A DNA stretch of 64,000 bases, from NCBI RefSeq assembly GCF_004054195.1, contig NZ_SBIW01000001.1, positions 496,001 through 560,000 on the forward strand, written 5' to 3'. Shown here piece by piece: positions 39,963 through 50,211 of the stretch. Source of the DNA: Mucilaginibacter gilvus. GTDB taxonomy: Bacteria; Bacteroidota; Bacteroidia; Sphingobacteriales; Sphingobacteriaceae. The translations under genes were made by a program, and so were the position numbers. Within the stretch, counting starts at the first letter, position 1. Every line of letters begins with the position of its first letter. Under the pieces are notes generated by a model that saw only the letters and a program-made list of their open reading frames with translations, did not search any database and had not been told where the DNA came from.

Positions 39963-42900
39963 TTATTCTAACGTGATATCCAAACCTAAACCTCTTAATT
40001 CATGAACCAATACGTTGAATGATTCCGGAACTGATGGTGTTGGCAGGTTTTCACCTTTAACAATAGCTTCGTAGGTTTTGGCACGGCCTATAACATCATC
40101 CGATTTAACGGTTAATATTTCCTGCAGTATGTTTGATGCACCAAATGCTTCCAGTGCCCAAACCTCCATCTCACCAAAACGCTGACCACCAAACTGTGCT
40201 TTACCACCCAACGGCTGTTGTGTGATAAGTGAGTAAGGCCCGATAGAACGTGCGTGCATTTTATCATCAACCATGTGGCCCAGTTTAAGCATGTAGATAA
40301 TACCTACAGTTGTCTGCTGATCGAAACGATCGCCGGTTAAACCATTGTACAGGTAAGTACGGCCCGATTCTGGTAAGTTTGCTTTCTTAACCCACTCTTC
40401 CACTTCGGTATGGCTCGCACCATCAAAAATTGGAGTAGCGAATTTAATGCCCAGCTCTTTACCGGCCCAGCCCAATACAGTCTCATAGATCTGGCCCAGG
40501 TTCATACGTGAAGGTACACCCAGTGGGTTCAACACGATATCAACCGGTGTGCCGTCTTCTAAGAAAGGCATATCCTCGTCACGTACAATACGTGCAACAA
40601 TACCTTTGTTACCGTGACGGCCCGCCATTTTATCACCCACTTTAAGCTTACGCTTTTTAGCAATGTAAACTTTAGCCATTTGTACGATACCTGATGGCAA
40701 CTCATCACCCACGCTGATCGCGAATTTATCGCGGCGGTAAGCGCCAAGTTCTTCGTTCACTTTAATGTTATAGTTGTGAAGCAAAGTTTTTATCTGGTCG
40801 TTTTTATCGTCATCAGTGGTCCACTTGGTTGGGTTGATGTTCTCATAGTGCAGTTCAGTCAGAATTTTCTGAGTGAATTTAACACCTTTAGCTACATACA
40901 ACTCCTTGTAAACATTGTAAACACCTTGTGATGTTTTACCGTTCACTATCTCAAATAACTTCTCGATGAGCGTGTTTTTAAGATCTTTTACAGCTTTATC
41001 ATGTTTAACATCAAGCTTCTCAATCTGTGCTTTTTCTTCTGCCTTAGTGGTTTTCTTAGCACGGCTGAATAATTTGGTATCAATAACAACACCCGCGATA
41101 GACGGCGGAGTTTTCAACGATGCATCTTTAACGTCGCCTGCTTTATCACCAAATATGGCACGCAGTAGTTTTTCTTCCGGTGAAGGGTCAGATTCTCCCT
41201 TAGGGGTGATCTTACCGATCAGGATGTCGCCTTCTTTAACCTCGGCGCCTACACGGATGATCCCGTCTTCATCCAGGTCCTTAGTAGCTTCTTCAGAAAC
41301 GTTAGGGATATCCGGTGTTAACTCTTCTTCACCACGTTTGGTATCGCGTACTTCAAGCTCAAACTCTTCAACGTGCAATGATGTAAAGATATCCTGAGAC
41401 ACAACGCGCTCAGATATTACAATCGCATCCTCAAAGTTGTAACCTTGCCAAGGCATGAATGCCACTTTAAGGTTACGGCCCAATGCAAGCTCGCCGTTTT
41501 GTGTAGCGTAGCCTTCGCAAAGCACTTCACCTTTAGTAACCCTTTGACCTTTTTTAACAATCGGCTTTAAGTTGATGGTAGTGCTCTGGTTGGTTTTCTT
41601 AAACTTGGTTAACAGGTAACTGCGTGTATCGCCATCGAAAGAGATCAAACGATCCAAATCGTTACGGTCATATTTAATTTTGATCTCGTTAGCATCAACA
41701 TACTCAACCACACCATCGCCTTCGGCGTTGATAAGAGTACGAGAGTCTTTTGCTACACGGCCTTCCAAACCTGTACCTACAATTGGTGCCTCAGGGCGTA
41801 ACAATGGTACAGCCTGGCGTTGCATGTTAGAACCCATCAAGGCACGGTTAGCATCATCATGTTCCAGGAAAGGAATCAACGATGCCGCGATAGACGTGAT
41901 CTGGTTTGGAGCGATGTCCATCAGATCCAGTTTCTCCGGGTCGATAATAGGGAAGTCACCTTCAAAACGTGCTTTTACTTTTGGTAAAGCAAATACACCT
42001 TTATCATCGTAATGCGCGTTGGCCTGGCCTATGGTTTTACCATCTTCATCTTCGGCAGATAAATAGATAACAGCCTCGTCAACCTGTACTTTACCATCAA
42101 CCACACGTTTGTACGGGGTTTCGATAAAGCCTAAGTTGTTAATTTTAGCGTGTACACAAAGTGAAGAGATCAAACCAATGTTCGGTCCTTCCGGAGTTTC
42201 GATAGTACATAACCTACCGTAGTGGGTGTAGTGTACGTCACGAACCTCGAAACCGGCACGCTCACGTGACAAACCACCGGGCCCAAGGGCTGACAGACGA
42301 CGCTTGTGCGTGATCTCTGCCAGTGGGTTGGTTTGGTCCATAAACTGTGATAACTGGTTTGTTCCGAAGAACGAGTTGATCACCGATGAAAGTGTACGCG
42401 CGTTGATCAGGTCAGTCGGTGTGAACACCTCGTTATCACGAATGTTCATCCGCTCGCGGATGGTACGTGCCATACGCGCTAAACCTACACCAAATTGTGC
42501 GTAAAGCTGCTCACCAACAGTACGAACACGACGGTTGCTCAAGTGATCAATATCATCCACCTCAGCTTTTGAGTTAATTAATTTGATCAGGTACTTAACA
42601 ATCGCGATGATATCCTGCTTGGTTAAAACCTTAGTTTCATCAGAGGTGTTCAGCTTTAATTTACGGTTGATACGGTAACGGCCCACATCGCCCAGGTCAT
42701 ATCTTTTATCAGAGAAGAATAAACGATCGATGATACCACGTGCAGTTTCCTCATCAGGTGGTTCGGCGTTACGCAACTGTCGGTAGATATGCTCCACCGC
42801 TTCTTTCTCCGAGTTCGAAGTATCTTTTTGTAAAGTGTTATATATAATAGTATAATCACCGCTGGTGGCAGCATCTTCCTTGTTCAGGATGATGGTTTTA

Positions 42901-43766
42901 ACACCTGCATCAATGATCATATCAATATGGTCGTCTTCCAAAACGGTTTCGCGCTCAAGGATGATCTCGTTACGGTCGATAGATACCACTTCACCGGTAT
43001 CCTCATCCACGAAATCTTCTACCCATTTTTTAAGCACCCTTGCAGCAAGCTTACGACCGATGAATTTCTTCAGGCCACTTTTGCTAACTTTTACTTCATC
43101 AGCCAGCTCAAATAATTCTAATATATCTTTATCAGAATCGTAGCCAATTGCACGAAGCAAGGTTGTAACCGGGAATTTCTTTTTACGGTCAATGTATGCA
43201 TACATCACGTTGTTAACGTCTGTAGCAAACTCAATCCACGATCCTTTGAAAGGGATAACACGGGCAGAGTATAATTTTGTACCGTTGGTGTGGCGGCTTT
43301 GGCCAAAGAACACACCTGGCGAACGGTGTAACTGCGATACAATTACACGCTCGGCACCATTAATAACAAATGTACCTTTAGGTGTCATATAAGGGATGGT
43401 ACCCAAATAAACATCCTGCACAATGGTTTCAAAATCTTCGTGCTCAGCATCGTTACATGATAAGCGAAGTTTTGCTTTTAATGGCACACTGTAAGTTAAA
43501 CCGCGTTCAATACACTCGCGTATATCGTAACGTGGCGGATCAATAAAGTAATCAAGAAACTCCAAAACGAAGATGTTCCTTGAATCTGATATTGGAAAGT
43601 TTTCGGCAAATACTTTAAACAACCCTTCTTTGTAGCGGTTGTCTGACGTGGTTTCCAATTGAAAAAATTCCTGGAAAGATTGTAACTGAACATCCAGAAA
43701 GTCGGGGTAATCAAGTACCTTTCTGCTGGTTGCAAAGTTTACTCTTTGGTTATTATTGTTTGCCAA
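39963..43766 (-). CDS. rpoB: RNA polymerase subunit beta
   Basis: A 1267-residue subunit with normal domain order: N-terminal [14 protein letters not shown], rifampicin-pocket segments ([20 protein letters not shown], then [20 protein letters not shown]), the [14 protein letters not shown] loop and the C-terminal [20 protein letters not shown]. The rifampicin region appears wild-type. It lies in the rplK-rpoBC operon. Confidence 0.98.
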   Translation of the reverse strand: MANNNNQRVNFATSRKVLDYPDFLDVQLQSFQEFFQLETTSDNRYKEGLFKVFAENFPISDSRNIFVLEFLDYFIDPPRYDIRECIERGLTYSVPLKAKLRLSCNDAEHEDFETIVQDVYLGTIPYMTPKGTFVINGAERVIVSQLHRSPGVFFGQSRHTNGTKLYSARVIPFKGSWIEFATDVNNVMYAYIDRKKKFPVTTLLRAIGYDSDKDILELFELADEVKVSKSGLKKFIGRKLAARVLKKWVEDFVDEDTGEVVSIDRNEIILERETVLEDDHIDMIIDAGVKTIILNKEDAATSGDYTIIYNTLQKDTSNSEKEAVEHIYRQLRNAEPPDEETARGIIDRLFFSDKRYDLGDVGRYRINRKLKLNTSDETKVLTKQDIIAIVKYLIKLINSKAEVDDIDHLSNRRVRTVGEQLYAQFGVGLARMARTIRERMNIRDNEVFTPTDLINARTLSSVINSFFGTNQLSQFMDQTNPLAEITHKRRLSALGPGGLSRERAGFEVRDVHYTHYGRLCTIETPEGPNIGLISSLCVHAKINNLGFIETPYKRVVDGKVQVDEAVIYLSAEDEDGKTIGQANAHYDDKGVFALPKVKARFEGDFPIIDPEKLDLMDIAPNQITSIAASLIPFLEHDDANRALMGSNMQRQAVPLLRPEAPIVGTGLEGRVAKDSRTLINAEGDGVVEYVDANEIKIKYDRNDLDRLISFDGDTRSYLLTKFKKTNQSTTINLKPIVKKGQRVTKGEVLCEGYATQNGELALGRNLKVAFMPWQGYNFEDAIVISERVVSQDIFTSLHVEEFELEVRDTKRGEEELTPDIPNVSEEATKDLDEDGIIRVGAEVKEGDILIGKITPKGESDPSPEEKLLRAIFGDKAGDVKDASLKTPPSIAGVVIDTKLFSRAKKTTKAEEKAQIEKLDVKHDKAVKDLKNTLIEKLFEIVNGKTSQGVYNVYKELYVAKGVKFTQKILTELHYENINPTKWTTDDDKNDQIKTLLHNYNIKVNEELGAYRRDKFAISVGDELPSGIVQMAKVYIAKKRKLKVGDKMAGRHGNKGIVARIVRDEDMPFLEDGTPVDIVLNPLGVPSRMNLGQIYETVLGWAGKELGIKFATPIFDGASHTEVEEWVKKANLPESGRTYLYNGLTGDRFDQQTTVGIIYMLKLGHMVDDKMHARSIGPYSLITQQPLGGKAQFGGQRFGEMEVWALEAFGASNILQEILTVKSDDVIGRAKTYEAIVKGENLPTPSVPESFNVLVHELRGLGLDITLE

Positions 43767-43800
43767 GGTATTATAATTTTAGTTTATTAAACCTGTATTA

Positions 43801-43899
43801 GATATGAGATTTTAGATGTGAGATTTGAGACAGCATGGAATCCGTGCCTTTTAAAATTAAACGCGAGATCTCATATCTCATATCTCACGTCTCAAATCT
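43801..43899. repeat. Inverted word repeat (GAGATATGAGAT type) between rplL and rpoB
   Basis: The left arm GATATGAGATTTTAGATGTG, then AGATTTGAGAC, is mirrored by the right arm GAGATCTCATATCTCATATC, then TCACGTCTCAAATCTG. Reading the right arm in reverse gives CAGATTTGAGACGTGAGATA, the same words. A second hairpin follows at 43920-43945. Confidence 0.85.
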
Positions 43900-43919
43900 G
43901 ACCAATATAAACAGCAATA

Positions 43920-43945
43920 GACCCCGACCTAAAACGGTCGGAGTC
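43920..43945 (-). promoter_or_regulatory. Intercistronic hairpin after rplL (possible attenuator)
   Basis: GACCCCGACC and GGTCGGAGTC form a 10-base stem with a 6-base loop, 24 bases past the rplL stop. The minus-strand tail (TATTGCTG) is not a T-run, so it is not a strong terminator. A partial terminator at this junction is known in E. coli; a similar role here is inferred. Confidence 0.6.
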
Positions 43946-43969
43946 TGATGCTATTTGGTGTGGGTTAAA

Positions 43970-44353
43970 TTATTTAACCTCAACTACTGCTCCGGCTTCC
44001 TCTAATTGTTTTTTCAGAGATTCAGCTTCTTCTTTAGTTACGCCAGTTTTAACCTCTTTAGGTGCACTGTCAACTAAATCTTTAGCTTCTTTCAAACCTA
44101 AGCCTGTAAGATCTTTTACCAATTTAACAACTGCTAATTTAGCGCCACCTGCTTCTTTCAGGATAACGTCAAATGCAGTTTGAACTGCCTCAGCAGCTGG
44201 AGCGTCATCGCCACCAGCAGGAGCAGCAGCAACAGAAACAGCTGCAGCAGCTGGCTCGATACCGTACTCATCTTTTAATATCTGAGCTAATTCGTTTACT
44301 TCTTTTACTGTTAAGTTTACCAACTGTTCAGCAAACGCTTTTAAATCCGCCAT
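43970..44353 (-). CDS. rplL: Ribosomal protein L7/L12
   Basis: A 127-residue stalk protein. The N-terminal dimerisation helix ([23 protein letters not shown]), an Ala-rich hinge, and the C-terminal domain (EKTxFDV-like [11 protein letters not shown], then [34 protein letters not shown]) are present. It binds translation GTPases. Confidence 0.97.
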   Translation of the reverse strand: MADLKAFAEQLVNLTVKEVNELAQILKDEYGIEPAAAAVSVAAAPAGGDDAPAAEAVQTAFDVILKEAGGAKLAVVKLVKDLTGLGLKEAKDLVDSAPKEVKTGVTKEEAESLKKQLEEAGAVVEVK

Positions 44354-44414
44354 TTTTATTTTAATTTTTACTTAATGCTTTTTTGTTTAAATCGAACTTT
44401 AACTGAGGTGTTCG

Positions 44415-44933
44415 TTAACCTCTTTCCTGTAATGTTTTTACAACACCTGCCAGTATATTTCCGCCTGATTGTAATGCAGAAATAACGTTCTTTGCCGGTG
44501 ATTGCAGTAAGCCTACTATCTCGCCAATCAATTGTTCTTTTGATTTTAGCTTGGTCAGGGTATCTAATTGGTCATCACCAACAAATATCGCTGAATCAAT
44601 ATACGCTGCTTTTAAAATTGGTTTATCACTTTTTTTCCTTAATAGTTTGATCAACTTTGCCGGGGCAGTTGCTGATTTAGAAAAAAGGATTGATGATGAA
44701 CCTTTTAATACATCGTATATCGGGCTGAAATCGCCTCCGGCTGCTTCCATAGCTTTTTTGATCAAGCTATTTTTTGCTACCTGCATGGTGATATCAGCAT
44801 CAAAGCATTGGCGACGGATATTGTTAACTTTTGCAACCGTCAGATCAGAAGTATCAGTAATATAGAAATTACCATACTCTTTCATCTGCTCAGTAAGAGC
44901 AAGAACCAAGTCGTATTTTTCTTCTTTATTCAT
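44415..44933 (-). CDS. rplJ: Ribosomal protein L10
   Basis: A 172-residue base of the L7/L12 stalk. The N-terminal KEEKYDLVLALTEQMKEY, the RRQCFDADITMQVAKNSLIKKA segment and the helical C-terminus fit the family. It starts 2 bases after rplA ends, so there is no room for a long L10 leader; autoregulation, if any, must act further upstream. Confidence 0.95.
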   Translation of the reverse strand: MNKEEKYDLVLALTEQMKEYGNFYITDTSDLTVAKVNNIRRQCFDADITMQVAKNSLIKKAMEAAGGDFSPIYDVLKGSSSILFSKSATAPAKLIKLLRKKSDKPILKAAYIDSAIFVGDDQLDTLTKLKSKEQLIGEIVGLLQSPAKNVISALQSGGNILAGVVKTLQERG

Positions 44934-44935
44934 GA

Positions 44936-45634
44936 TTAAATTCCCGCTACTGATTTAGTTTCAACTGTTATACCCGGCGACATTGTAGAAGAGATATGTA
45001 TACTCTTAAAATATGTACCTTTTGCTGCTGATGGTTTTAATTTAGAGATAGTTTGCAATACTTCTAATGCATTCTCGTAAATTTTATCGGCAGAGAAAGA
45101 CGCTTTTCCTATTGAGGTATGGATGATACCGGTTTTATCAACCTTGAAATCGATCTTACCACCTTTTACCTCAGTTACAGCTTTACCAACTTCTGGCGTT
45201 ACTGTACCTGATTTAGGGTTTGGCATTAAGTTACGTGGACCGAGAATACGACCCAAACGACCAACTTTAGCCATAACACTTGGCATGGTTATGATAATAT
45301 CGACATCAGTCCAACCACCTTCAATCTTGGCAATATATTCGTCCAAACCTACAAAATCCGCACCTGCATCTTTTGCTTCTTGTTCCTTATCAGGAGTACA
45401 AAGCACTAATACACGTACAGTTTTTCCGGTTCCATGAGGTAAGGTTGCAATACCACGCACCATTTGATTGGCTTTACGCGGATCTACACCTAAACGTACA
45501 TCAATATCAACAGATGAATCAAACTTGGTTAAGGTTAATTCCTTTACCAAAGCTGATGCTGCTTCTAATGAGTACGATTTGTTCGCCTCAATTTTGGATA
45601 GTGCCGCTTTTTGATTTTTTGTTAATCTTGCCAC
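44936..45634 (-). CDS. rplA: Ribosomal protein L1
   Basis: A 232-residue protein of the L1 stalk. Segments [42 protein letters not shown] and the C-terminal [11 protein letters not shown] identify it. L1 often represses its own operon by binding the leader. Confidence 0.96.
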   Translation of the reverse strand: MARLTKNQKAALSKIEANKSYSLEAASALVKELTLTKFDSSVDIDVRLGVDPRKANQMVRGIATLPHGTGKTVRVLVLCTPDKEQEAKDAGADFVGLDEYIAKIEGGWTDVDIIITMPSVMAKVGRLGRILGPRNLMPNPKSGTVTPEVGKAVTEVKGGKIDFKVDKTGIIHTSIGKASFSADKIYENALEVLQTISKLKPSAAKGTYFKSIHISSTMSPGITVETKSVAGI

Positions 45635-45692
45635 TGTCTTAAACTGATTTGTATAAATTAATTAATTTTTGATCCCGATGTTCCGGATCAAT

Positions 45693-46133
45693 TTAGTTCC
45701 AGGGAGCCGTACCTGATACGGTGATTCCCATACTGCGGGCAGTACCTGCCACCATTTTCATGGCTGATTCTACTGTAAATGCATTCAAGTCTACCATTTT
45801 ATCCTTGGCAATAGTTTCAACCTGTTCCCAATTTACATTGGCAACTTTTTTACGGTTGGGCTCTGCCGAACCACTCTTTAAGCCTGTTGCTTCTAAAAGC
45901 TGTATAGCTACCGGAGGGGTTTTGATAATAAATTCGAAAGACTTGTCGACATAAACAGTAATTAGCACCGGCAACACTTTCCCAGCTTTATCCTGGGTAC
46001 GTGCGTTGAACTGCTTGCAAAACTCCATAATGTTCACACCTTTTGCACCCAATGCTGGGCCAATTGGTGGAGATGGGTTTGCAGCGCCGCCCTTTACCTG
46101 TAGCTTTACCATCGCACCGACTTCTTTTGCCAT
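45693..46133 (-). CDS. rplK: Ribosomal protein L11
   Basis: A 146-residue protein with the N-terminal [33 protein letters not shown], and C-terminal [11 protein letters not shown] segments. It binds the GTPase-associated region of 23S rRNA. Confidence 0.97.
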   Translation of the reverse strand: MAKEVGAMVKLQVKGGAANPSPPIGPALGAKGVNIMEFCKQFNARTQDKAGKVLPVLITVYVDKSFEFIIKTPPVAIQLLEATGLKSGSAEPNRKKVANVNWEQVETIAKDKMVDLNAFTVESAMKMVAGTARSMGITVSGTAPWN

Positions 46134-46190
46134 TTTACTTTGTTTTAATTATAACTCAATGTTAGTAAGTGGAAGCTAAGTAACATTTTG

Positions 46191-46325
46191 TAGTCTGGTA
46201 TCAAGTAGTTAGTATCAAGTATTTAGACTTTTTACCTCCTGCTATCATCCATTATCTTTGTGTATCTTATTATGTGTATCTACCAAGCTTATCTTGATAC
46301 CTGATACTAAATACCTGATACTATT
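46191..46325. repeat. Inverted word repeat (AGTATCAAGTATTTAG type) between nusG and rplK
   Basis: Left arm GGTATCAAGTAGTTAGTATC, then AAGTATTTAGAC. Right arm TTGATACCTGATACTAAATA, then CCTGATACTA. The right arm in reverse reads TAGTATCAGGTATTTAGTAT, the same words. It runs up to and overlaps the nusG stop codon and occupies part of the leader before rplK. Confidence 0.85.
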
Positions 46326-46866
46326 ATTCTTTCTCTACCTGCATGTAATTCAATTCAAGCGGCGTACGTCGCCCGAAAATCTTTACCATTACCTTTAGTT
46401 TCTTTTTTTCTTCGTTCACTTCTTCAATCACACCACTAAAACCGTTGAAAGGCCCGTCCATTACTTTAACGGCCTCGCCAACGTAATAAGGTACATTCAT
46501 GGTTTCGCCCTGTGCGCTCATCTCATCAACCTTACCTAAAATACGGTTAACTTCTGCCTGGCGAAGTGGGATAGCATTACCTTGCTTATCGCCAAGGAAA
46601 CCAATTACGCTGTTAATGTTTTTAATGATGTGCTCTAATTCGCCATCAAGGGCGGCCTCCATCAATACATAACCAGGGAAATAGTTACGCTCTTTAGCGA
46701 TCTTCTTACCGTCGCGCATTTGGTAATATTTCTCTGTAGGGATCAATACCTGCGGTACAAGGTGAGTAATGCCTAAGCGGTTTACTTCGGCATCAATGTA
46801 TTGCTTTACCTTTTTTTCTTTACCGCTGATAGCCCTAACTACGTACCATTTAGTTTGATCGCTCAT
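46324..46866 (-). CDS. nusG: Transcription termination/antitermination factor NusG
   Basis: A 180-residue protein with the NGN domain ([19 protein letters not shown], then [12 protein letters not shown]) and the C-terminal KOW domain ([20 protein letters not shown]). It couples RNA polymerase to the ribosome and Rho. It lies 13 bases after secE. Confidence 0.97.
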   Translation of the reverse strand: MSDQTKWYVVRAISGKEKKVKQYIDAEVNRLGITHLVPQVLIPTEKYYQMRDGKKIAKERNYFPGYVLMEAALDGELEHIIKNINSVIGFLGDKQGNAIPLRQAEVNRILGKVDEMSAQGETMNVPYYVGEAVKVMDGPFNGFSGVIEEVNEEKKKLKVMVKIFGRRTPLELNYMQVEKE

Positions 46867-46879
46867 CTATTATATATAA

Positions 46880-47074
46880 TTAGGCTAACGATGTGTAAAA
46901 CTGTTTAAGTACATAACCGATGATCTGGTCCATACCAAAAATCACCATAGCTATGATCATAGCAGCCACCAATACCAACACTGCACTGCTTTGCAGCTCT
47001 TTCCATGTTGGCCAGGTTACTTTCTCGGTCAACTCGATGTATGATTCTTTTATATACTCAGCTACGCCAGCCAT
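46880..47074 (-). CDS. secE: Preprotein translocase subunit SecE
   Basis: A 64-residue single-span SecE. The conserved amphipathic helix (ELTEKVTWPTWKELQSS) precedes one membrane segment (VLVLVAAMIIAMVIFGMDQI). It completes SecYEG. Confidence 0.95.
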   Translation of the reverse strand: MAGVAEYIKESYIELTEKVTWPTWKELQSSAVLVLVAAMIIAMVIFGMDQIIGYVLKQFYTSLA

Positions 47075-47091
47075 ATTTATTAATACTTAAG

Positions 47092-47162
47092 CACGGGAAC
47101 AAGGATTCGAACCCTGATCAAAGGTTTTGGAGACCTCTATTCTACCGTTGAACTATTCCCGT
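47092..47162 (-). tRNA. tRNA-Trp (CCA anticodon)
   Basis: Folds with acceptor ACGGGAA / TTCCCGT, discriminator G, T8 A9, and loop CTCCAAA giving anticodon CCA. No 3-prime CCA is encoded. It lies between tuf and secE. Confidence 0.95.
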
Positions 47163-47285
47163 GTATTATTAAATCTCCCTGAGGAAATTTGTGTGTTACT
47201 TATATTGTGAATAAAGTACCGAAGCAAAAGCTCCGGTACTTTACACAAAAATTAACCGTTTTGCTACCCATTTAAGGGTAAGAAA

Positions 47286-48473
47286 TTATTTTAAAATTTC
47301 AGTTACCTGGCCGGCACCTACTGTTCTTCCACCTTCACGGATAGCGAAACGTAAGCCTTTTTCCATTGCGATAGCGTTGATCAACTTTACAGTGATTGTA
47401 ACGTTATCACCAGGCATAACCATTTCTACACCTTCTGCCAGGCTGATTTCACCTGTAACGTCTGTTGTGCGGAAATAGAACTGAGGACGGTATTTGTTAA
47501 AGAACGGCGTGTGACGGCCACCTTCAGCTTTTGATAATACGTAAACCTCTGCTTTGAAATCTGTGTGTGGGTTAACTGAACCTGGTTTGCAAATAACCAT
47601 ACCCCTGCGGATATCAGTTTTCTCAATACCACGTAACAATAAACCTACGTTATCACCTGCTTCGCCACGATCTAAGATCTTGCGGAACATCTCAACACCA
47701 GTTACGGTTGATTTTAAGTTTTCAGCACCCATACCAAGGATGTCTACTTGCTCACCTGAGTTGATAACACCACGCTCGATACGACCAGTTGCAACAGTAC
47801 CACGACCAGTGATCGAGAATACATCTTCAACAGGCATCAAGAAAGGCAATTCAGTTAAACGCGGAGGGATAGGGATGTAGCTATCTACAGCATCCATCAA
47901 TTCCATAATTTTGCCAACCCATTGTGGATCGCCGTTCAAACCACCTAAGGCCGAACCTTGAATAACCGGGATATCATCACCTGGGAAATCGTAGAACGAT
48001 AATAGTTCGCGGATCTCCATTTCTACTAATTCTAATAATTCTGGATCATCAACCATATCCACTTTGTTCATGAATACAACCAATGAAGGTACACCTACCT
48101 GGCGAGCCAATAGGATGTGCTCACGAGTTTGTGGCATTGGACCATCTGTAGCAGCTACAACAATAATTGCACCGTCCATCTGAGCCGCACCAGTAACCAT
48201 GTTTTTCACGTAATCCGCGTGACCTGGACAGTCAACGTGAGCGTAGTGACGGTTTGCAGTTGAGTACTCAACGTGCGCTGTGTTGATAGTTATACCACGT
48301 TCTTTTTCTTCAGGAGCTGAGTCAATTGAATCGAATGAACGAGCTTCTGATAAACCTGCATCAGCTAATACTTTAGTGATAGCTGCAGTAAGGGTTGTTT
48401 TGCCGTGGTCAACGTGACCGATAGTACCGATGTTTAAGTGCGGTTTACTGCGGTCAAATTTTTCTTTTGCCAT
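47286..48473 (-). CDS. tuf: Elongation factor Tu
   Basis: A 395-residue GTPase delivering aminoacyl-tRNA. G1 GHVDHGKT, G3 [12 protein letters not shown], and G4 NKVD are all present, as are the C-terminal barrel domains ending [16 protein letters not shown]. It is flanked by tRNA genes in the ancestral order. Confidence 0.98.
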   Translation of the reverse strand: MAKEKFDRSKPHLNIGTIGHVDHGKTTLTAAITKVLADAGLSEARSFDSIDSAPEEKERGITINTAHVEYSTANRHYAHVDCPGHADYVKNMVTGAAQMDGAIIVVAATDGPMPQTREHILLARQVGVPSLVVFMNKVDMVDDPELLELVEMEIRELLSFYDFPGDDIPVIQGSALGGLNGDPQWVGKIMELMDAVDSYIPIPPRLTELPFLMPVEDVFSITGRGTVATGRIERGVINSGEQVDILGMGAENLKSTVTGVEMFRKILDRGEAGDNVGLLLRGIEKTDIRRGMVICKPGSVNPHTDFKAEVYVLSKAEGGRHTPFFNKYRPQFYFRTTDVTGEISLAEGVEMVMPGDNVTITVKLINAIAMEKGLRFAIREGGRTVGAGQVTEILK

Positions 48474-48536
48474 GATTTATATTTGTTTGTAGGTTAATTT
48501 ATACTTTAAAATGTATTATACTCTATTAATATAATG

Positions 48537-48608
<72 letters not shown>

Positions 48609-48620
48609 TTGTTTTTGTTC

Positions 48621-48693
48621 ATTTGCTCATCAGTTCATTGGTCTTATATAATTAGTTACTAATGAACCATTGAACTAATTAACCATTGAACCA
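48621..48693. repeat. Inverted word repeat (TGAACTAAT type) between tRNA-Thr and tRNA-Gly
   Basis: AATTAGTTACTAATGAACCA, then TTGAACTAATTAACCATTGA. ATTGAACTAATT mirrors AATTAGTT, and CAGTTCATTGG on the left mirrors the later words. The word is shared with 16387-16418. Confidence 0.75.
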
Positions 48694-48697
48694 ACCG

Positions 48698-48770
48698 AGC
48701 GGAAGAAGAGGTTCGAACTCTCGACCTATAGCTTGGAAGGCTATCGCTCTACCAACTGAGCTACTTCCGC
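48698..48770 (-). tRNA. tRNA-Gly (TCC anticodon)
   Basis: Acceptor GCGGAAG / CTTCCGC, T8 A9, anticodon TCC in the loop between ATAGC / GCTAT arms. No encoded CCA. Confidence 0.95.
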
Positions 48771-48773
48771 TTA

Positions 48774-48910
48774 TTCAGTTTTCAGTTGGCAGTTTTCAGT
48801 TAGCAGTTGCCTGCGTGCCGAGCTTCTCAAGCCGTAAACCTTTTTAATCAAGTCAGCAGTTCACCGCTATCCGTTAACAAAGCTAACTGATAACCGCAAA
48901 CTGCCTACTT
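48774..48910. repeat. Word repeat (CAGTTTTCAGTTGGCAGTT type) between tRNA-Gly and tRNA-Tyr
   Basis: CAGTTTTCAGTTGGCAGTTT, then TCAGTTAGCAGTTGCC, on the left. The right side AACTGATAACCGCAAACTGC in reverse reads GCAGTTTGCGGTTATCAGTT, the same words with changes. Confidence 0.8.
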
Positions 48911-48916
48911 AATATG

Positions 48917-48997
48917 TGGGGGGAGAAGGATTCGAACCTTCGTAGCCGAAGCAGCGGATTTACAGTCCGCCCCATTTGACCGCTCTGGTATCCCCCC
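48917..48997 (-). tRNA. tRNA-Tyr (GTA anticodon)
   Basis: Acceptor GGGGGGA / TCCCCCC, T8 A9, anticodon GTA (ACTGTAAAT), and a long variable arm (class II), discriminator A. No encoded CCA. Confidence 0.95.
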
Positions 48998-49065
48998 AAT
49001 TGTTGATTCCGGGAATTAATAATGTTCAAAGTTGAAGCTAAACACTACACTCCCGAAATAAACAG

Positions 49066-49138
49066 AGCCTCCTATCGGGATCGAACCAATGACCTACTGA
49101 TTACAAGTCAGTCGCTCTACCAGCTGAGCTAAGGAGGC
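49066..49138 (-). tRNA. tRNA-Thr (TGT anticodon)
   Basis: Acceptor GCCTCCT / AGGAGGC, T8 A9, anticodon stem ACTGA / TCAGT with loop CTTGTAA giving TGT. It is the first tRNA after the promoter at 49278-49308. Confidence 0.93.
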
Positions 49139-49510
49139 TTAATTGTTACCAATTTGTAGTACTCACCTGTAGCTTTCCCAAAATTGGCGGCAAATTAATA
49201 TTGCGCTATTTTTTATTTTAAAGAACCATTCCCTTTCCTTCGATTGGCTGCGTTAAAAGCCTCTCTGAAACGGATTGCAAATCTACAAAAATTTAAAGCC
49301 CCACAAAATTATTTTTCAAAAAAAATATAGAGGCTTAAAACACACTGAATTAATTAAATTTTGGCTTTGTAATGGGATTGAATAATTGCTTGAACGAAAG
49401 CTTGAAATGAATTTCCCAAACCAGGAAAGGGTGAGATTAAGCAAAAAAATGTCGTTTTGAGGGAGGATCTATAGTTTGTTTTGAGATTGAAAGACTGTTT
49501 AGCAGTGTTT
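49139..49510. other. Leader of the tRNA-tuf operon and non-coding gap
   Basis: No gene supported. It holds the tRNA-operon promoter (49278-49308) and a leader of about 130 bases before the first tRNA. The 88-residue open frame 49354-49620 is not a gene: its better reading is the broken ORF at 49511-49724. Confidence 0.65.
49278..49308 (-). promoter_or_regulatory. Promoter of the tRNA-tuf-secE-nusG operon
   Basis: On the minus strand TAGATTTG (49278-49285) is an exact -7 match, with TTTTG (49304-49308) 18 bases upstream as -33. This is the best -33/-7 pair in the window, upstream of the most highly expressed genes. Confidence 0.65.
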
Positions 49511-49724
49511 TCAAAAACGTTGCCGAAGTATCGCTTCAAAATCGTCTTGCTGATAATCTTTTTCGGTAACAGTTTATTTAAATGCTTTTGCATTTTGTCA
49601 CTGTTAAACTCCAATAGCAAACGTCGCAGATCTCCCAGGTCATCTTCGTCATATTGTTCCTCAACTATTTGTAAACCATAATTTGGGCGTCGCTCAAAGG
49701 CTGTACTTGAGTTGCATTTTTCAT
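49511..49724 (-). pseudogene. Small acidic ORF broken by two one-base losses
   Basis: From ATG 49724 the frame encodes MKNATQVQPLSDAQIMVYK and stops at 49665. Adding one A to the AAA run just before the stop continues to IVEEQYDEDDLGDLRRLLLE, then FNSDKMQKHLNKLLPKK. Adding one A to the next A5 run continues to DYQQDDFEAILRQRF and a TGA at 49511. The repaired product is 71 residues, helical and acidic, with an ending typical of small antitoxin-like ORFs that I recall from other bacteria (from memory, not checked). No toxin gene is adjacent. It may be a decayed antitoxin, or both losses may be homopolymer sequencing errors. Confidence 0.6.
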
Positions 49725-49790
49725 AACAAAATAATTACTTAACAAGTATAACAATTTATACTGTAAGGCATTTGCCTGTTGTAACACCCA

Positions 49791-49821
49791 CAAAAAAATC
49801 GGCAGGTTCTCACCTGCCGAT
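49791..49821 (-). terminator. Terminator of raiA
   Basis: ATCGGCAGGT and ACCTGCCGAT form a perfect 10-base stem with a 4-base loop, followed on the minus strand by a T7 run, 30 bases past the raiA stop. Confidence 0.9.
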
Positions 49822-49851
49822 CGCGGAAATTGTTTATCCCTATTTATAATG

Positions 49852-50199
49852 TTAAAAATCGTCTTCTGCCGATAACAGTACTGCTTTTTTAGCAGCTTCG
49901 GCAGCTATCGCTTTTTTAGTTTTATGCTTCTCTATCTGCATGCGCAGGCTTTCAACCACGGCATCTGTAGCCTCTTCAAAAGTTTTACACATCTCTTTAG
50001 CAAAGATCTGGTTGCCTGGCAGCAGCAGTTTTATCTCCGTTATCTTATTTGCTTCGTCTTTTACATTCTCCAGTTTTAAATAAACCTCGCCACTAATAAT
50101 GTGGTCATAAAATGTCTCCAGCTTGTCAACCTTTTTTTGGATGAAATCCAGCAATTTCTGGTCTGCTGTAAAGTGAATTGATTGCACTGTAATTTTCAT
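49852..50199 (-). CDS. raiA: Ribosome hibernation/ribosome-associated inhibitor factor
   Basis: A 115-residue short-form HPF/RaiA protein (KITVQSIHFTADQKLLDFIQKKV, then TEIKLLLPGNQIFAKE and KTFEEATDAVVESL). It binds the 30S subunit in slow growth. A strong AAGGAGG lies at 50204-50210, within the end of xerC, unusual for this phylum. It shares the rpsU-xerC-raiA order. Confidence 0.93.
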   Translation of the reverse strand: MKITVQSIHFTADQKLLDFIQKKVDKLETFYDHIISGEVYLKLENVKDEANKITEIKLLLPGNQIFAKEMCKTFEEATDAVVESLRMQIEKHKTKKAIAAEAAKKAVLLSAEDDF

Positions 50200-50211
50200 T
50201 TTTCCTCCTTT

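Noticed and set aside
44173..44364. A Gln-rich open frame opposite rplL
   Set aside because: It is the antisense shadow of the Ala-rich hinge of L7/L12.
49354..49620. An 88-residue open frame on the minus strand
   Set aside because: Its N-terminal part belongs to the broken small ORF, but after the A5 run its sequence becomes unlike protein, while the alternative frame gives a natural acidic ending.
49665..49667. Programmed -1 frameshifting as the explanation for the broken small ORF
   Set aside because: A second, independent one-base loss follows, so decay or error is simpler.
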